From assembly GCF_024320865.1 (NCBI RefSeq), contig NZ_JANDBD010000015.1, forward strand, positions 106,728 to 170,727: DNA of 64,000 nt. The letters run 5' to 3'. Every line of letters starts with the position of its first letter. Positions within the stretch are counted from its first letter, which is position 1. Both the position numbers and the translations under genes were made by a program. This document shows, piece after piece, positions 41,005 through 49,443 of the stretch. The notes beneath the pieces are model-generated. The model worked only from the letters and a program-made list of their open reading frames with translations, had not been told where the DNA came from and searched no databases. The stretch is from Mycolicibacterium arenosum. Lineage in GTDB: Bacteria; Actinomycetota; Actinomycetes; Mycobacteriales; Mycobacteriaceae.

Positions 41005-42197
41005 GCGACGGTCCCCGCGTCGAACAGCGCGCCGATCTCATCGTCGGGCACCCCCGCGCTGCGCAGGACGTCGACGGTGTGGTCGCCGAGCGCGGGGGCG
41101 GCCACCGCACTCGGATACGCGCCGTCGATCGCCAGCGGCAGGCCGGGCGCCAGATACTCGCCGATGCGCGGTTGGTCGAGCGGAGTGAACAGCGGGTTGT
41201 CGGTGACCTTGGCGTCGGTGACGACGTCGGCGAACGTCCGGTAGCGCTCCCACAGGATCGACGTCGACGACAGCGCCGCGGACACCTCGTCGGCGGTGTG
41301 GCTGGAGAACCACACGGTGAACAGCCCGGTGAGCGCGTCGCGGTGCCGATACCGCTGACCCTCGTCACCGAAATCGGCACCAAGCGAATCACCGAGTGCG
41401 GCAACCGCTTTCGTGGTACCAGTCAGCTCGGTGAGGTCGCGGAAGTGCCTGCCGGTGAGCGCCACGATCATGAACGCCGCGCCGTCAGAGCTGCTGAACT
41501 GCTGACCGTACTGGCCGAAGATCGAATTGCCGATGCGCTGGCGCGGCGTCCCGTTGACCATGACCTCGGTCAGGAAGCTCAGGTTTCCGGCCGTGGCGAG
41601 CGCGACGTTCTCCAGCGGGATGCTGACCCGCTGGCCCGCACCGGTGGCGTCGCGGTGCCGCAGTGCCGCGATGACGGCGAGTGCGACGTACAGCCCGCAC
41701 GCCACGTCCCAGGCGGGCAGCACGTGGTTCACCGGCACGTCGAGGTCGGCGGGCCCGGTGACGAGCGGGAAACCGATGCCCGCGTTGACCGTGTAGTCGA
41801 CGCCGGTGCCGCCGTCGGCCCGGCCGGACACCTCGACGTGAATCAGGTCGTCCCGCAGCGCCGTTAACGTCTCGTACGAATGCCACTGTCGGCCAGCCAC
41901 ATTGGTGATCAGCACCCCGGCGTCGACGATGAGGCGCTGAATCAGCTGCTGCCCCTGCTCGGATCGCACGTCCACAGCGGCGGAGCGCTTGCCCTTGTTG
42001 AGCCCGGCCCAGTAGATGCTGTCGCCCGCGTCGGTCACCGGCCAGCGGTGGTAGTCCGCCGCCCCGCCGACCGGATCGACGCGGATGACCTCGGCACCGA
42101 GCTGGGCGAGGGTCATGCCGGCCAGCGGTACCGCCACGAAGCTGGAGATCTCGATGATCCGCGCCCCGGCCAGCGGGCGGGAGGAGTCGACAGTCAC
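41001..42197 (-). CDS. CaiB/BaiF family CoA-transferase
   Basis: The full-length 398-residue family III CoA-transferase has ARIIEISSFVAVPLAGMTLAQL, GAEVIRVDPVGGAADYHRWP, NKGKRSAAVDVRSEQGQQL, DAGVLITNVAG, YTVNAGIGFPLVTGP and ALRHRDATGAGQRVSIPLEN. The catalytic Asp expected after the first third should be in the DLIHVEVSGRADGG-YTVNAG region but the usual YD is replaced by YTV; this deserves checking. It is coupled to the thioesterase gene, pointing to a CoA-ester degradation step. It is a second family member besides that at 1-1078. Confidence 0.9.
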   Translation of the reverse strand: MTVDSSRPLAGARIIEISSFVAVPLAGMTLAQLGAEVIRVDPVGGAADYHRWPVTDAGDSIYWAGLNKGKRSAAVDVRSEQGQQLIQRLIVDAGVLITNVAGRQWHSYETLTALRDDLIHVEVSGRADGGTGVDYTVNAGIGFPLVTGPADLDVPVNHVLPAWDVACGLYVALAVIAALRHRDATGAGQRVSIPLENVALATAGNLSFLTEVMVNGTPRQRIGNSIFGQYGQQFSSSDGAAFMIVALTGRHFRDLTELTGTTKAVAALGDSLGADFGDEGQRYRHRDALTGLFTVWFSSHTADEVSAALSSTSILWERYRTFADVVTDAKVTDNPLFTPLDQPRIGEYLAPGLPLAIDGAYPSAVAAPALGDHTVDVLRSAGVPDDEIGALFDAGTVA

Positions 42198-42243
42198 CCG
42201 GTCACCCTAATCAGCCCTCGACGAGCGCCGACGCCTGCCACGC

Positions 42244-42993
42244 TCAGATCAGTTCGACGGCGTCCGCGATGGAATCCAGCACCCGGCTGGGCCGGAACGG
42301 ATACTTCTCGATGTCCTCGACGCTGGTCGACCCCGTCAGGACCAGGATGGTCTCCAGCCCGGCCTCGATACCGGCGACGACGTCGGTGTCCATCCGGTCC
42401 CCGACCATGAAGGTGTTCTCCGAATGGGCCTCGATGCGGTTGAGCGCGCTGCGGAACATCATCGGGTTGGGCTTGCCGACGAAGTAGGGCTCGCGGCCGG
42501 TGGCCTTGGTGATGAGCGCGGCCACCGACCCGGTGGCGGGCGTCGGGCCCTCCGCCGACGGGCCGGTGACGTCGGGGTTGGTGGCGATGAATCGGGCACC
42601 CCCGCCGATCAGCCGGATGGCCTTGGTGATCGCCTCGAACGAGTACGTCCGCGTCTCGCCGAGCACCACGAAGTCCGGCCCGGTGTCGGTCAGCGTGTAG
42701 CCGACCTCGTGCAGCGCCGTCGTCAGGCCGGCTTCGCCGATGACGTACGCCGAACCGCCCGGCAGCTGGTCGTGCAGGAACGCGGCGGTCGCCAGCGCCG
42801 AGGTCCAGATGGATTCCTCGGGCACCTCGAGCCCGGACCGCAGCAGCCGGGCGGCCAGGTCACGCGGCGTGAAGATGGAGTTGTTGGTCAGCACCAGGAA
42901 GGGACGGTTCCTGTCGACGAGCCGCTGCAGGAACTCGGCGGCGCCGGGGAGCGCCCGCTCCTCGTGCACCAGGACACCGTCCATGTCGGTCAA
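42244..42993 (-). CDS. HAD-IIA family hydrolase (NagD-like phosphatase)
   Basis: The 249-residue protein has HAD motifs I (TDMDGVLVHEERALPGA), II (LTNNS), III (FVGKPNP) and IV (VGDRMDTDVVAGIEAG). It dephosphorylates small phosphate esters. The usual coding before TDMDGV (an ECW-type strand) is present up to position 43014, but no ATG or GTG is in frame; the first in-frame start is TTG 42993, so the protein is unusually short at its N-terminus or starts at a non-standard codon. It is isolated between the CaiB gene and an SDR gene. Confidence 0.88.
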   Translation of the reverse strand: MTDMDGVLVHEERALPGAAEFLQRLVDRNRPFLVLTNNSIFTPRDLAARLLRSGLEVPEESIWTSALATAAFLHDQLPGGSAYVIGEAGLTTALHEVGYTLTDTGPDFVVLGETRTYSFEAITKAIRLIGGGARFIATNPDVTGPSAEGPTPATGSVAALITKATGREPYFVGKPNPMMFRSALNRIEAHSENTFMVGDRMDTDVVAGIEAGLETILVLTGSTSVEDIEKYPFRPSRVLDSIADAVELI

Positions 42994-43033
42994 CCAGCAT
43001 TCTCGTTGGGTGCTCGTGGCTCCAGTGTGTCAG

Positions 43034-43840
43034 TCAGCGGATGACCACCGTCGACGGTTCGCGCGGCGCTCCGAGCATGTCGCGATGCGACGGCGGCCGC
43101 CTGCCGCCCTCGTCGGTGATGCCGTAGCGGTGCGCCAGTTCAGCGGCGATGACCGTGTGTCCGGTCAACTCGGCGAGGTCCGGATCGCGGTACAGGGCGT
43201 CGATCAGGCGGCCGATGAACTCCGGCGTCTCGGCGTGCTCGGCGGTCTTGGCGAGCGCGTCGGGATCGCCGTCGAACGCGCTGCGGAACCGCTCGGTCAA
43301 CAGGATGCCCATCCAGATCGACACCGTCGACACCCCGGTGTCCGCGAAGTCGACGGCCATGTCGGCGGCGAGCTTGTCGAGGCCCGCCTTCTGCGCCCCG
43401 TACGCAGGACCGTGCATGTAGCACACCGATCCGGGTGACGACGTGAACGCGATCAGCCCGCGATCGCCGCGAAGCAGCAGCGGCGCGGCGTGCCACGACG
43501 CGACGTACGCCGACCGCAGCCCGACGTCCAGCACGTCGGCAAGCTCACGTGGCTTCTCCCAGAACGGTTTCGGGCTCGTCAGCGCATCGTGGATCGCAGC
43601 GGCGTTGTTGACCAGCAGGTCGAGGGAACCGCATTCGCGCTCCACCCGCTCGAACAGCGCGGCCACCTGGCCGTCGTCGCGGTGGTCCACCTGCACGGCG
43701 ATCCCGCCGTCGTCGCGGTCGGTCACGGAGCGGCCGGTCAGATAGACGCGCCAGCCCGCGGCCAGCAGCGCGGTCGCGATCCCCCGGCCGGCTCCGCGGC
43801 TGGCACCGGTGACGACGGCGACGGGTGCTGAGGCGCTCAT
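43034..43840 (-). CDS. SDR family oxidoreductase
   Basis: The 268-residue protein has the short-chain dehydrogenase Rossmann motif VVTGASRGAGRGIATALLAAG, LLVNNAAAIHDALTS and the active-site Tyr/Lys in YGAQKAGLDKLAADMAVD, with Ser in FTSSPGSVCYM. It is an NAD(P)-dependent oxidoreductase of unknown substrate, similar to SDR proteins of the DHRS1 type. It follows the DUF2469 gene by 4 nt on the same strand. Confidence 0.9.
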   Translation of the reverse strand: MSASAPVAVVTGASRGAGRGIATALLAAGWRVYLTGRSVTDRDDGGIAVQVDHRDDGQVAALFERVERECGSLDLLVNNAAAIHDALTSPKPFWEKPRELADVLDVGLRSAYVASWHAAPLLLRGDRGLIAFTSSPGSVCYMHGPAYGAQKAGLDKLAADMAVDFADTGVSTVSIWMGILLTERFRSAFDGDPDALAKTAEHAETPEFIGRLIDALYRDPDLAELTGHTVIAAELAHRYGITDEGGRRPPSHRDMLGAPREPSTVVIR

Positions 43841-43844
43841 GGCT

Positions 43845-44150
43845 CTAGTCGGGGAGGCGCAGCTCGGGCTTCTCGACCTCTTCGATGTTCACGTCCTTGA
43901 ACGTGATCACGCGGACCTGTTTGACGAATCGGGCTGGTCGGTACATGTCCCACACCCACGCGTCGGCGAGGCGCAACTCGAAGTAGACCTCGCCGTCGGA
44001 GTTCCGCGGCACCAGCTCGACGCTGTTGGCGAGGTAGAACCGCCGCTCCGTCTCCACGACGTAGCTGAACTGCCCCACGATGTCCTTGTATTCGCGGTAC
44101 AGCGAGAGCTCCATCTCGGTTTCGTACTTCTCGAGATCCTCAGCACTCAT
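43845..44150 (-). CDS. DUF2469 family protein, Rv2901c homologue
   Basis: This 101-residue acidic protein contains SAEDLEKYETEMELSLYREY and YKDIVGQFSYVVETERRFYLAN with LADAWVWDMYRPARFVKQVR, the conserved actinobacterial DUF2469 pattern. It has no signal or membrane segment. Its position between rnhB and the accessory block matches Rv2901c. The function is unknown; strict linkage to rnhB and lepB suggests a housekeeping role. Confidence 0.92.
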   Translation of the reverse strand: MSAEDLEKYETEMELSLYREYKDIVGQFSYVVETERRFYLANSVELVPRNSDGEVYFELRLADAWVWDMYRPARFVKQVRVITFKDVNIEEVEKPELRLPD

Positions 44151-44193
44151 GCGGTTTCCTGCTGTCCTTCTGCTCGGTTCGGCTCATCTTCCC

Positions 44194-44925
44194 TCACCCG
44201 TACTCACGGCGCTGCTCCGGCTCCGGGTCCTCGGCGGCGATCTCGGCCTCGGAGCACATCACCACCTCATTGCGGCCACCCGCCCTGCGCACGTTCACGA
44301 ACGAGTACCGGTGCTCGGCGCACGGTCCAAGTTCGGCCAGCGCCGCGGTGTGCATCGGCGTGGAGTACCCCTTGTGCACCGCGAACCCGTAGCCGGGGTG
44401 GTCAGCCTCCATCGCGACCATCAAGCGGTCCCTGCTCACCTTCGCGAGCACGCTGGCCGCGGCGATGCAGGCCGCCGCGGCGTCCCCGCCGATGACCGGA
44501 AGCGACGGCACGCCGAGGCCCGGCACCCGGAATCCGTCGGAGAGCACGTAACCGGGTTTCACACTCAGTCCGGCGACGGCCCTTCGCATGCCCTCGATGT
44601 TGGCGACGTGCACGCCGCGCCGATCCACCTCGGTGGATCCGATGAACACCACGTGGTAGGCCAGCGCGTAGCGCTTGATGATCGGAAACAGCCGCTCGCG
44701 TTCACGCTCATTCAGCCTCTTGGAGTCGTCGAGTGCCGACAGACTGTCCAACTTATTGGGCCCCAGTACGCAGGCGGCGACCACGAGCGGACCCGCGCAC
44801 GCTCCCCGGCCGACCTCGTCGACTCCGGCAACCGGACCCAATCCACCTCGGTACAGGGCGGATTCGATGGTCCGCAGTCCGGCGGACTTGCGGATCACCG
44901 TCCTCGGCGGCCAGGTAGCCGGCAT
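44194..44925 (-). CDS. rnhB: Ribonuclease HII
   Basis: RNase HII removes ribonucleotides from RNA-DNA hybrids. The 243-residue protein has GVDEVGRGACAGPLVVAACV (DEVGRG catalytic acids), DSKRLNERERERLF, SDGFRVPG, IAAASVLAKVSRDRLM and GYGFAVHKGYSTPMHTAAL. ATG 44925 starts 2 nt after the lepB stop; the longer frame to 45048 runs into lepB and is rejected. It corresponds to Rv2902c. Confidence 0.96.
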   Translation of the reverse strand: MPATWPPRTVIRKSAGLRTIESALYRGGLGPVAGVDEVGRGACAGPLVVAACVLGPNKLDSLSALDDSKRLNERERERLFPIIKRYALAYHVVFIGSTEVDRRGVHVANIEGMRRAVAGLSVKPGYVLSDGFRVPGLGVPSLPVIGGDAAAACIAAASVLAKVSRDRLMVAMEADHPGYGFAVHKGYSTPMHTAALAELGPCAEHRYSFVNVRRAGGRNEVVMCSEAEIAAEDPEPEQRREYG

Positions 44926-44927
44926 TC

Positions 44928-45731
44928 CTACTGCTGAGGGTTGGTCGAGGAGACGCCGCCCCACCGGCCGGGCGGCCATGCGATGAAACGCGCCTTGCCG
45001 ATCACGTTCTCGACGGGCACCGTGCCCGACATCGGGTCGCCGGTGCACCAGACGCCCTTCTGCACGTCGGCGGGGGTGTTCGTGCAGTGCATGCGCGAGT
45101 CGGCGGAGTGCGTGCGGTTGTCACCCATCACCCACAGCCTGTCCTTCGGGACCGTCACCGGGCCGAACTCGTTGCCGAGACACGGGTAGATGGCCGGGTC
45201 GGCGTTCATCGTGGTGACGTTGAGGTACGGCTCGTTGAGCTTCTTACCGTCCACCGTCAGACCGGTCGCCACCCGGCATTCGACGGTCTGCCCACCGACG
45301 GCGATGATCCGCTTGACCAGATCGTTCTCGTCGGGTGGCACGAAGCCGATGAACGACAGCGCGTTCTGCAGGTAGCGGATCGCCGGGTTGTCCGAACGGA
45401 TGGACTGATAGCCGACGCTCCACGACGGCGGACCCTTGAACACGACGACGTCACCCGGCTCGGGCTCGGAGAAGCGATAGGTCAGCTTGTCGACCATGAT
45501 GCGGTCACCCGTGCAGCCCTCGCACCCGTGCAGCGTCGGTTCCATCGACTCCGACGGGATCAGGTACGGCCTCGCGACGAACGTGAGCATCACGTAGTAC
45601 AGGACGAGCGCGATGGTCAGGAGGATGACACCCTCGCGGAACGCGCCGCCCTTCTTCTCGGGCTCACCCTGCTGCGTGTCATCGGCGGGATCGACGTCGG
45701 TCTCGGCGGCGTCCTCGCGGGGTTCTGTCAC
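44928..45731 (-). CDS. lepB: Signal peptidase I
   Basis: LepB cleaves Sec signal peptides at the outer face of the membrane. The 267-residue protein has an acidic cytosolic N-terminus, one membrane helix (ILLTIALVLYYVMLTFVARP), the catalytic Ser in IPSESMEPTLHG, the general-base Lys in DLVKRIIAVGGQTVECR and the box E motif WVMGDNRTHSADSR. It corresponds to Rv2903c and lies between rplS and rnhB. Confidence 0.97.
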   Translation of the reverse strand: MTEPREDAAETDVDPADDTQQGEPEKKGGAFREGVILLTIALVLYYVMLTFVARPYLIPSESMEPTLHGCEGCTGDRIMVDKLTYRFSEPEPGDVVVFKGPPSWSVGYQSIRSDNPAIRYLQNALSFIGFVPPDENDLVKRIIAVGGQTVECRVATGLTVDGKKLNEPYLNVTTMNADPAIYPCLGNEFGPVTVPKDRLWVMGDNRTHSADSRMHCTNTPADVQKGVWCTGDPMSGTVPVENVIGKARFIAWPPGRWGGVSSTNPQQ

Positions 45732-45804
45732 GGCTTCAGACTAGCCAGCGCGCGTGCGACGACACCGCCACGTGGGGTGTCGACCGCGCCGCGGAGGCGC
45801 TGTG

Positions 45805-46155
45805 TCAGCGCTTTTCCTTGATCTTCGCCTTCTTGCCACGGAGCTCGCGCAGGTAGTAGAGCTTCGCGCGACGAACGTCACCGCGGGTGACGACGTCGAT
45901 GTGATCGATGTTCGGCGAGTGCACCGGGAAGGTCCGCTCGACACCGACGCCGTAGCTCTCCTTGCGCACCGTGAAGGTCTCGCGGACGCCACCGCCCTGG
46001 CGACGCAGCACCACGCCCTTGAAGACCTGGATGCGCTCCTTGGAGCCCTCGATGACCTTCACGTGAACGTTCACGGTGTCGCCGGGGCCGAAGGTCGGGA
46101 TGTCGTCGCGCAGCGACGCCTGATCGACGAAGTCCAGCGTATTCATCGGTGACAA
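45805..46155 (-). CDS. rplS: 50S ribosomal protein L19
   Basis: The 116-residue protein contains IPTFGPGDTVNVHVKVIEGSK with the family signature, GVVLRRQGGGVRETFTVRK, GVGVERTFPVHSPNIDHIDV and the C-terminal YYLRELRGKKAKIKEKR. It is the first gene of an rplS-lepB-rnhB run and corresponds to Rv2904c. The promoter is probably at 46264-46296. Confidence 0.98.
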   Translation of the reverse strand: MSPMNTLDFVDQASLRDDIPTFGPGDTVNVHVKVIEGSKERIQVFKGVVLRRQGGGVRETFTVRKESYGVGVERTFPVHSPNIDHIDVVTRGDVRRAKLYYLRELRGKKAKIKEKR

Positions 46156-46263
46156 CTTCCTAGTAGTTCTCGGCTGCGGCGCCGCAATCCTGACGGCTGG
46201 CCGCGGTACGTGGGTGCGTCTCGCAGCGGCGCGGTGTAACCGCCGAGCGCAGACAACTGGTCA

Positions 46264-46296
46264 ATTGTGCCAGACGTGCCCCCTGGCAGCGAAATC
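46264..46296 (-). promoter_or_regulatory. Putative rplS promoter
   Basis: On the minus strand GATTTC (46296-46291) and TCTGGCACAAT, with CACAAT at 46269-46264, have exactly the same spacing (27 bp between elements) as a pair upstream of rpsP. CACAAT would be the -10 element, giving a leader of about 100 nt. There is no good -35 TTGACA. Confidence 0.4.
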
Positions 46297-46373
46297 GCGT
46301 CGGATGCGCACGGCATCCGCCAAACCGTTAGGCTTGCTACACGGGTTTCTTCGCTCGACGACTAGGGAGGATC

Positions 46374-47318
46374 ATGTTCCGCCGGCGGTCGAAGCCACTC
46401 GTCGTGTGCGCCGCGACGGTCGCCGTCGTCACCGTTGCGGCTGGCTGCGAGGCCGAGGTCTACGGCGCTCCCCCGACGCCGCCGCGCGCCCCTCAACTGA
46501 CCGTTGTCGCGCCGCTCGGCGAAATGGCGCCACTCCCCGAAGTGCCACCGGATCAGCCGGCGACGGCGTTCATCGGATTGGCCGACCGGGAACGGCAGGC
46601 CACCGACATCGCCGCCGACGCGGGCGCCGACATCACGATCGCCGTGCTGGACCGCAACACCGGCGAGTTGGTGACCAACGGCAACGGCCGATCGATCGCG
46701 ATCGCCTCGGTGGTCAAGCTCTTCATCGCCGACGATCTGCTGCTGCAGGTGGCCAAGGGCCAGACCAAGCTCACCCCTGATGACCGCGCGATGCTCGACG
46801 TCATGCTGCGGGCGTCCGACGACAGCGCCGCCGAGGTGTTCTGGAACCGCAGCGGCGGCAGCGCCATCATCGGCCGCGTCACCAAGCGGTACGGCCTCGC
46901 CGCCACCAACCCGCCGGGCAACGGCCGCTGGTACAACACGACCAGCACGGCGACCGACCTGGTGCGCTACTACGACATGCTGCTCGCGGGCACCGGCGGA
47001 CTACCTCCCGAACAGGCCAGCATCATCCTGGCCAACCTCGCCGCGTCGACGCCGACGGCTCCCGACGGCATGGTGCCCGGCGGCGTCTACCCGCAGCGCT
47101 TCGGCATCCCGGAAGGCGTGCCGGGCGAACCGGTGGCCGTCAAGCAGGGCTGGATGTGTTGTATCGGCGCCGACTGGATGCACCTGTCCACCGGTGTGAT
47201 CGGGCCGGGTCGCCGATACGTCATGGTCATCGGGTCGATGCAGGCCGCCCAGGCCGACGTCGCACGCGACACCATCACGGAGGCGGTGCGGACGATCTTC
47301 CCCACCGGGCACGTCTAG
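46374..47318 (+). CDS. lppW: LppW-like lipoprotein, beta-lactamase/transpeptidase fold
   Basis: The 314-residue protein has a lipoprotein signal (ATVAVVTVAAGC). A serine beta-lactamase-like domain begins ITIAVLDRNTGELVTNGNGR, with SxxK in IAIASVVKLFIADDLLL and a SDN-like SDDSAAEVFWN. A third KTG-type motif is not obvious; VAVKQGWMC may replace it. It corresponds to Rv2905. Activity is uncertain; it may bind peptidoglycan precursors. ATG 46374 has GGGAGGA just upstream. It ends 5 nt from the convergent trmD stop. Confidence 0.9.
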   Translation: MFRRRSKPLVVCAATVAVVTVAAGCEAEVYGAPPTPPRAPQLTVVAPLGEMAPLPEVPPDQPATAFIGLADRERQATDIAADAGADITIAVLDRNTGELVTNGNGRSIAIASVVKLFIADDLLLQVAKGQTKLTPDDRAMLDVMLRASDDSAAEVFWNRSGGSAIIGRVTKRYGLAATNPPGNGRWYNTTSTATDLVRYYDMLLAGTGGLPPEQASIILANLAASTPTAPDGMVPGGVYPQRFGIPEGVPGEPVAVKQGWMCCIGADWMHLSTGVIGPGRRYVMVIGSMQAAQADVARDTITEAVRTIFPTGHV

Positions 47319-47323
47319 CCGGC

Positions 47324-48007
47324 TCAGTCCTCGGCGAGCAGGTCGGGTCTGCGCTCGCGCGTCCGCTCCAGCGACTGGGCCCGCCGCCAGGCCGCGATCT
47401 TCGCGTGGTCACCGGACAGCAGCACCTCGGGCACCTCGAGGTCACGCCAGCTGGCCGGCCGCGTGTAGCTGGGCCCCTCGAGCAAGCCGTCGGAGTGCGA
47501 ATCCTCTTGGTGGGAGACCGGATTGCCGAGCACGTTGGGCATCAGCCGCACAACGGCCTCGACCATCACCAGCACCGCCGACTCCCCACCCGCCAGCACG
47601 TAGTCGCCGATCGAGACCTCCTCGACCCGCATCCGACGCGCGGCGTCGTCGACCACCCGCTGGTCGATGCCCTCGTAGCGACCGCAGGCGAACACCAGAT
47701 GGCGCTCGCCGGACAGCCGCTGCGCATCGGCCTGGGTGAACAACCGGCCCGCAGGCGTCGGCACCACCAGAACCGTGTCCACGGAACAGATCTCGTCGAG
47801 GGCGTCGCCCCAGACGGGCGCCCTCATCACCATGCCGGGGCCGCCGCCGTACGGGGCGTCGTCCACCGACCGGTGCACGTCGTGCGTCCACCGGCGCAGA
47901 TCGTGAACCGCGAGATCGACGATGCCCGCCTCGATGGCCTTGCCGGGCAACGCCTGTCGCAACGGCTGCAGATAGTCGGGGAAGATTGTGACGACGTCTA
48001 TCCGCAT
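47324..48007 (-). CDS. trmD: tRNA (guanine(37)-N1)-methyltransferase
   Basis: TrmD methylates G37 of tRNAs to prevent frameshifting. The 227-residue SPOUT protein has MRIDVVTIFPDYLQPLRQ, VDDAPYGGGPGMVMR, CGRYEGIDQRV and the knot loop VSIGDYVLAGGESAVLV. The start ATG 48007 lies 7 nt after the rimM stop; the longer frame to 48487 is a shadow. It corresponds to Rv2906c in the rpsP-KH-rimM-trmD operon. Confidence 0.97.
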   Translation of the reverse strand: MRIDVVTIFPDYLQPLRQALPGKAIEAGIVDLAVHDLRRWTHDVHRSVDDAPYGGGPGMVMRAPVWGDALDEICSVDTVLVVPTPAGRLFTQADAQRLSGERHLVFACGRYEGIDQRVVDDAARRMRVEEVSIGDYVLAGGESAVLVMVEAVVRLMPNVLGNPVSHQEDSHSDGLLEGPSYTRPASWRDLEVPEVLLSGDHAKIAAWRRAQSLERTRERRPDLLAED

Positions 48008-48014
48008 GCGGCCA

Positions 48015-48533
48015 TCAATCCAACTCCAGCAATCCCTCGGGCGGGTCGATGACGACGCCGTCCGACCGCGACACCGACGGCACGATGGCCTCGACGAAGG
48101 GCACCAGCACCTCCGAGCCGTCCTCCCGGCGCACCGAGAGCAGTTCACCGGCGGCGGTGTGCAACACCTCGGCGACGACTCCGACGTGAGCGCCGTCGAC
48201 GGTCCGCACCCGCAGGCCCTCGAGCTCGTGGTCGTAGAACTCGTCGGGATCCTCGATGGCGGGGAGATCGGCGGTGTCGACCAGGAACAGCGTGCCCCGC
48301 AACGAATCAGCGGTATCGCGGTCGTCGACTCCGGCCAGCCGCACCAGGAGCCGCCCCCCGTGCGCCCGCGCCGCATCGACGACGAACGTGCGGGTCGTGC
48401 CACCACCCTTGGGCTTGCCGCGCAACTCGGCGCCTGCGGCGAACCGGGTCTCGGGGTCGTCCGTGCGGACGTCGACGACGACCTCACCGCTGATGCCGTG
48501 GGCCTTGACGATCCGCCCTACGACAAGCTCCAT
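48015..48533 (-). CDS. rimM: 16S rRNA processing protein RimM
   Basis: The 172-residue protein has the N-terminal RimM domain (LVVGRIVKAHGISGEVVVDVRTDD) and a C-terminal PRC barrel (EFYDHELEGLRVRTVDGAHVG and EAIVPSVSRSDGVVIDPPEG). It assists maturation of the 30S head with S19. It corresponds to Rv2907c and lies between the KH-domain gene and trmD. Confidence 0.97.
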   Translation of the reverse strand: MELVVGRIVKAHGISGEVVVDVRTDDPETRFAAGAELRGKPKGGGTTRTFVVDAARAHGGRLLVRLAGVDDRDTADSLRGTLFLVDTADLPAIEDPDEFYDHELEGLRVRTVDGAHVGVVAEVLHTAAGELLSVRREDGSEVLVPFVEAIVPSVSRSDGVVIDPPEGLLELD

Positions 48534-48553
48534 GACGCGTGGACTACTGGACG

Positions 48554-48796
48554 CTACTGATCCGTGTCCACCACGTCGACGCGGATCCCGCGACCGCCGA
48601 TACCGGCGACCAGCGTGCGCAGCGCCGTGGCGGTGCGTCCGCCGCGACCGATGACCTTGCCGAGGTCGTCGGGGTGGACGTGCACCTCGACCGTGCGGCC
48701 GCGGCGGCTGGTCACCATGTCGACACGGACGTCGTCGGGGTTGTCGACGATCCCGCGAACGAGGTGCTCGACGGCGTCGACGACGACGGCGCTCAT
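48554..48796 (-). CDS. khpA: KH-domain RNA-binding protein KhpA
   Basis: The 80-residue single KH domain has the GxxG loop in KVIGRGGRTATALRTLVAG and HVHPDDLG. It corresponds to Rv2908c and overlaps the rpsP stop by 4 nt. KhpA binds many RNAs and in other bacteria affects cell size and division. Confidence 0.95.
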   Translation of the reverse strand: MSAVVVDAVEHLVRGIVDNPDDVRVDMVTSRRGRTVEVHVHPDDLGKVIGRGGRTATALRTLVAGIGGRGIRVDVVDTDQ

Positions 48797-49260
48797 TCGG
48801 CCGCGGGTGCGTCAGCGGGCGCGTCGGTGGCCTCGGCCTCGGTCGACGCCGCGTCGTCGTCGGACTTCTTGGTGGACTTCTTGGTCTTGAGCTTGACGGC
48901 GTCGCCGGTGGGCGCGTTGTCGGCGGCGGCCAACGCGGCGTTGAACAGATCCAGCTTGCTGGGCTTGGGCTCCTTGACCTTCAGCGTGCCCTCGGCACCG
49001 GGCAGGCCCTTGAACTTCTGCCAGTCGCCCGTGATCTTCAGCAGAGCCAGCACGGGCTCGGTGGGCTGGGCGCCGACGCTCAGCCAGTACTGCGCGCGCT
49101 CCGAGTCGATCTCGATGAGGCTCGGATCTTCCTTCGGGTGGTACCGGCCGATGACCTCGATCGACCGGCCGTCACGGCGGGTGCGCGCATCGGCGACCGC
49201 GATGCGGTACTGGGGGTTGCGGATCTTGCCAAGCCGGGTGAGCTTGATCTTGACAGCCAT
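48793..49260 (-). CDS. rpsP: 30S ribosomal protein S16
   Basis: The N-terminal 80 residues are S16 (KIKLTRLGKIRNPQYRIAVA, DGRSIEVIGRYHPKEDPSLI, YWLSVGAQPTEPVLALLKITGD cut here). A C-terminal extension of about 70 residues is rich in Lys, Asp and Ala (KSTKKSDDDAASTEAEATD), as in mycobacterial S16. It is first in the rpsP-khpA-rimM-trmD operon and corresponds to Rv2909c. Confidence 0.97.
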   Translation of the reverse strand: MAVKIKLTRLGKIRNPQYRIAVADARTRRDGRSIEVIGRYHPKEDPSLIEIDSERAQYWLSVGAQPTEPVLALLKITGDWQKFKGLPGAEGTLKVKEPKPSKLDLFNAALAAADNAPTGDAVKLKTKKSTKKSDDDAASTEAEATDAPADAPAAE

Positions 49261-49376
49261 GAACTACTCCTGTGGTTGCCACGCTGCAATTCAGCGATGC
49301 GGGAGGTTTACCCGATCCGGTTTTGCCTTACGTGTGTGACCGCCGTACAGCCGTGGTTGTCGGCGGACAGCCGCCC

Positions 49377-49409
49377 ATTGTGCCAGAGAGGGCGCGTCCC
49401 CGAGAAATC
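49377..49409 (-). promoter_or_regulatory. Putative rpsP promoter
   Basis: On the minus strand GATTTC (49409-49404) and CTCTGGCACAAT with CACAAT at 49382-49377 repeat the arrangement upstream of rplS with identical spacing. The predicted leader is about 110 nt. The 180-bp interval between 49260 and 49444 contains no other feature that I can see. Confidence 0.4.
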
Positions 49410-49443
49410 CGAGTCATCCGCCCGACCTGCGGTGTCGTCGAGG

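Noticed and set aside
44926..45048. Longer RNase HII start.
   Set aside because: The added residues overlap lepB and are shadow-like; ATG 44925 gives the usual N-terminus.
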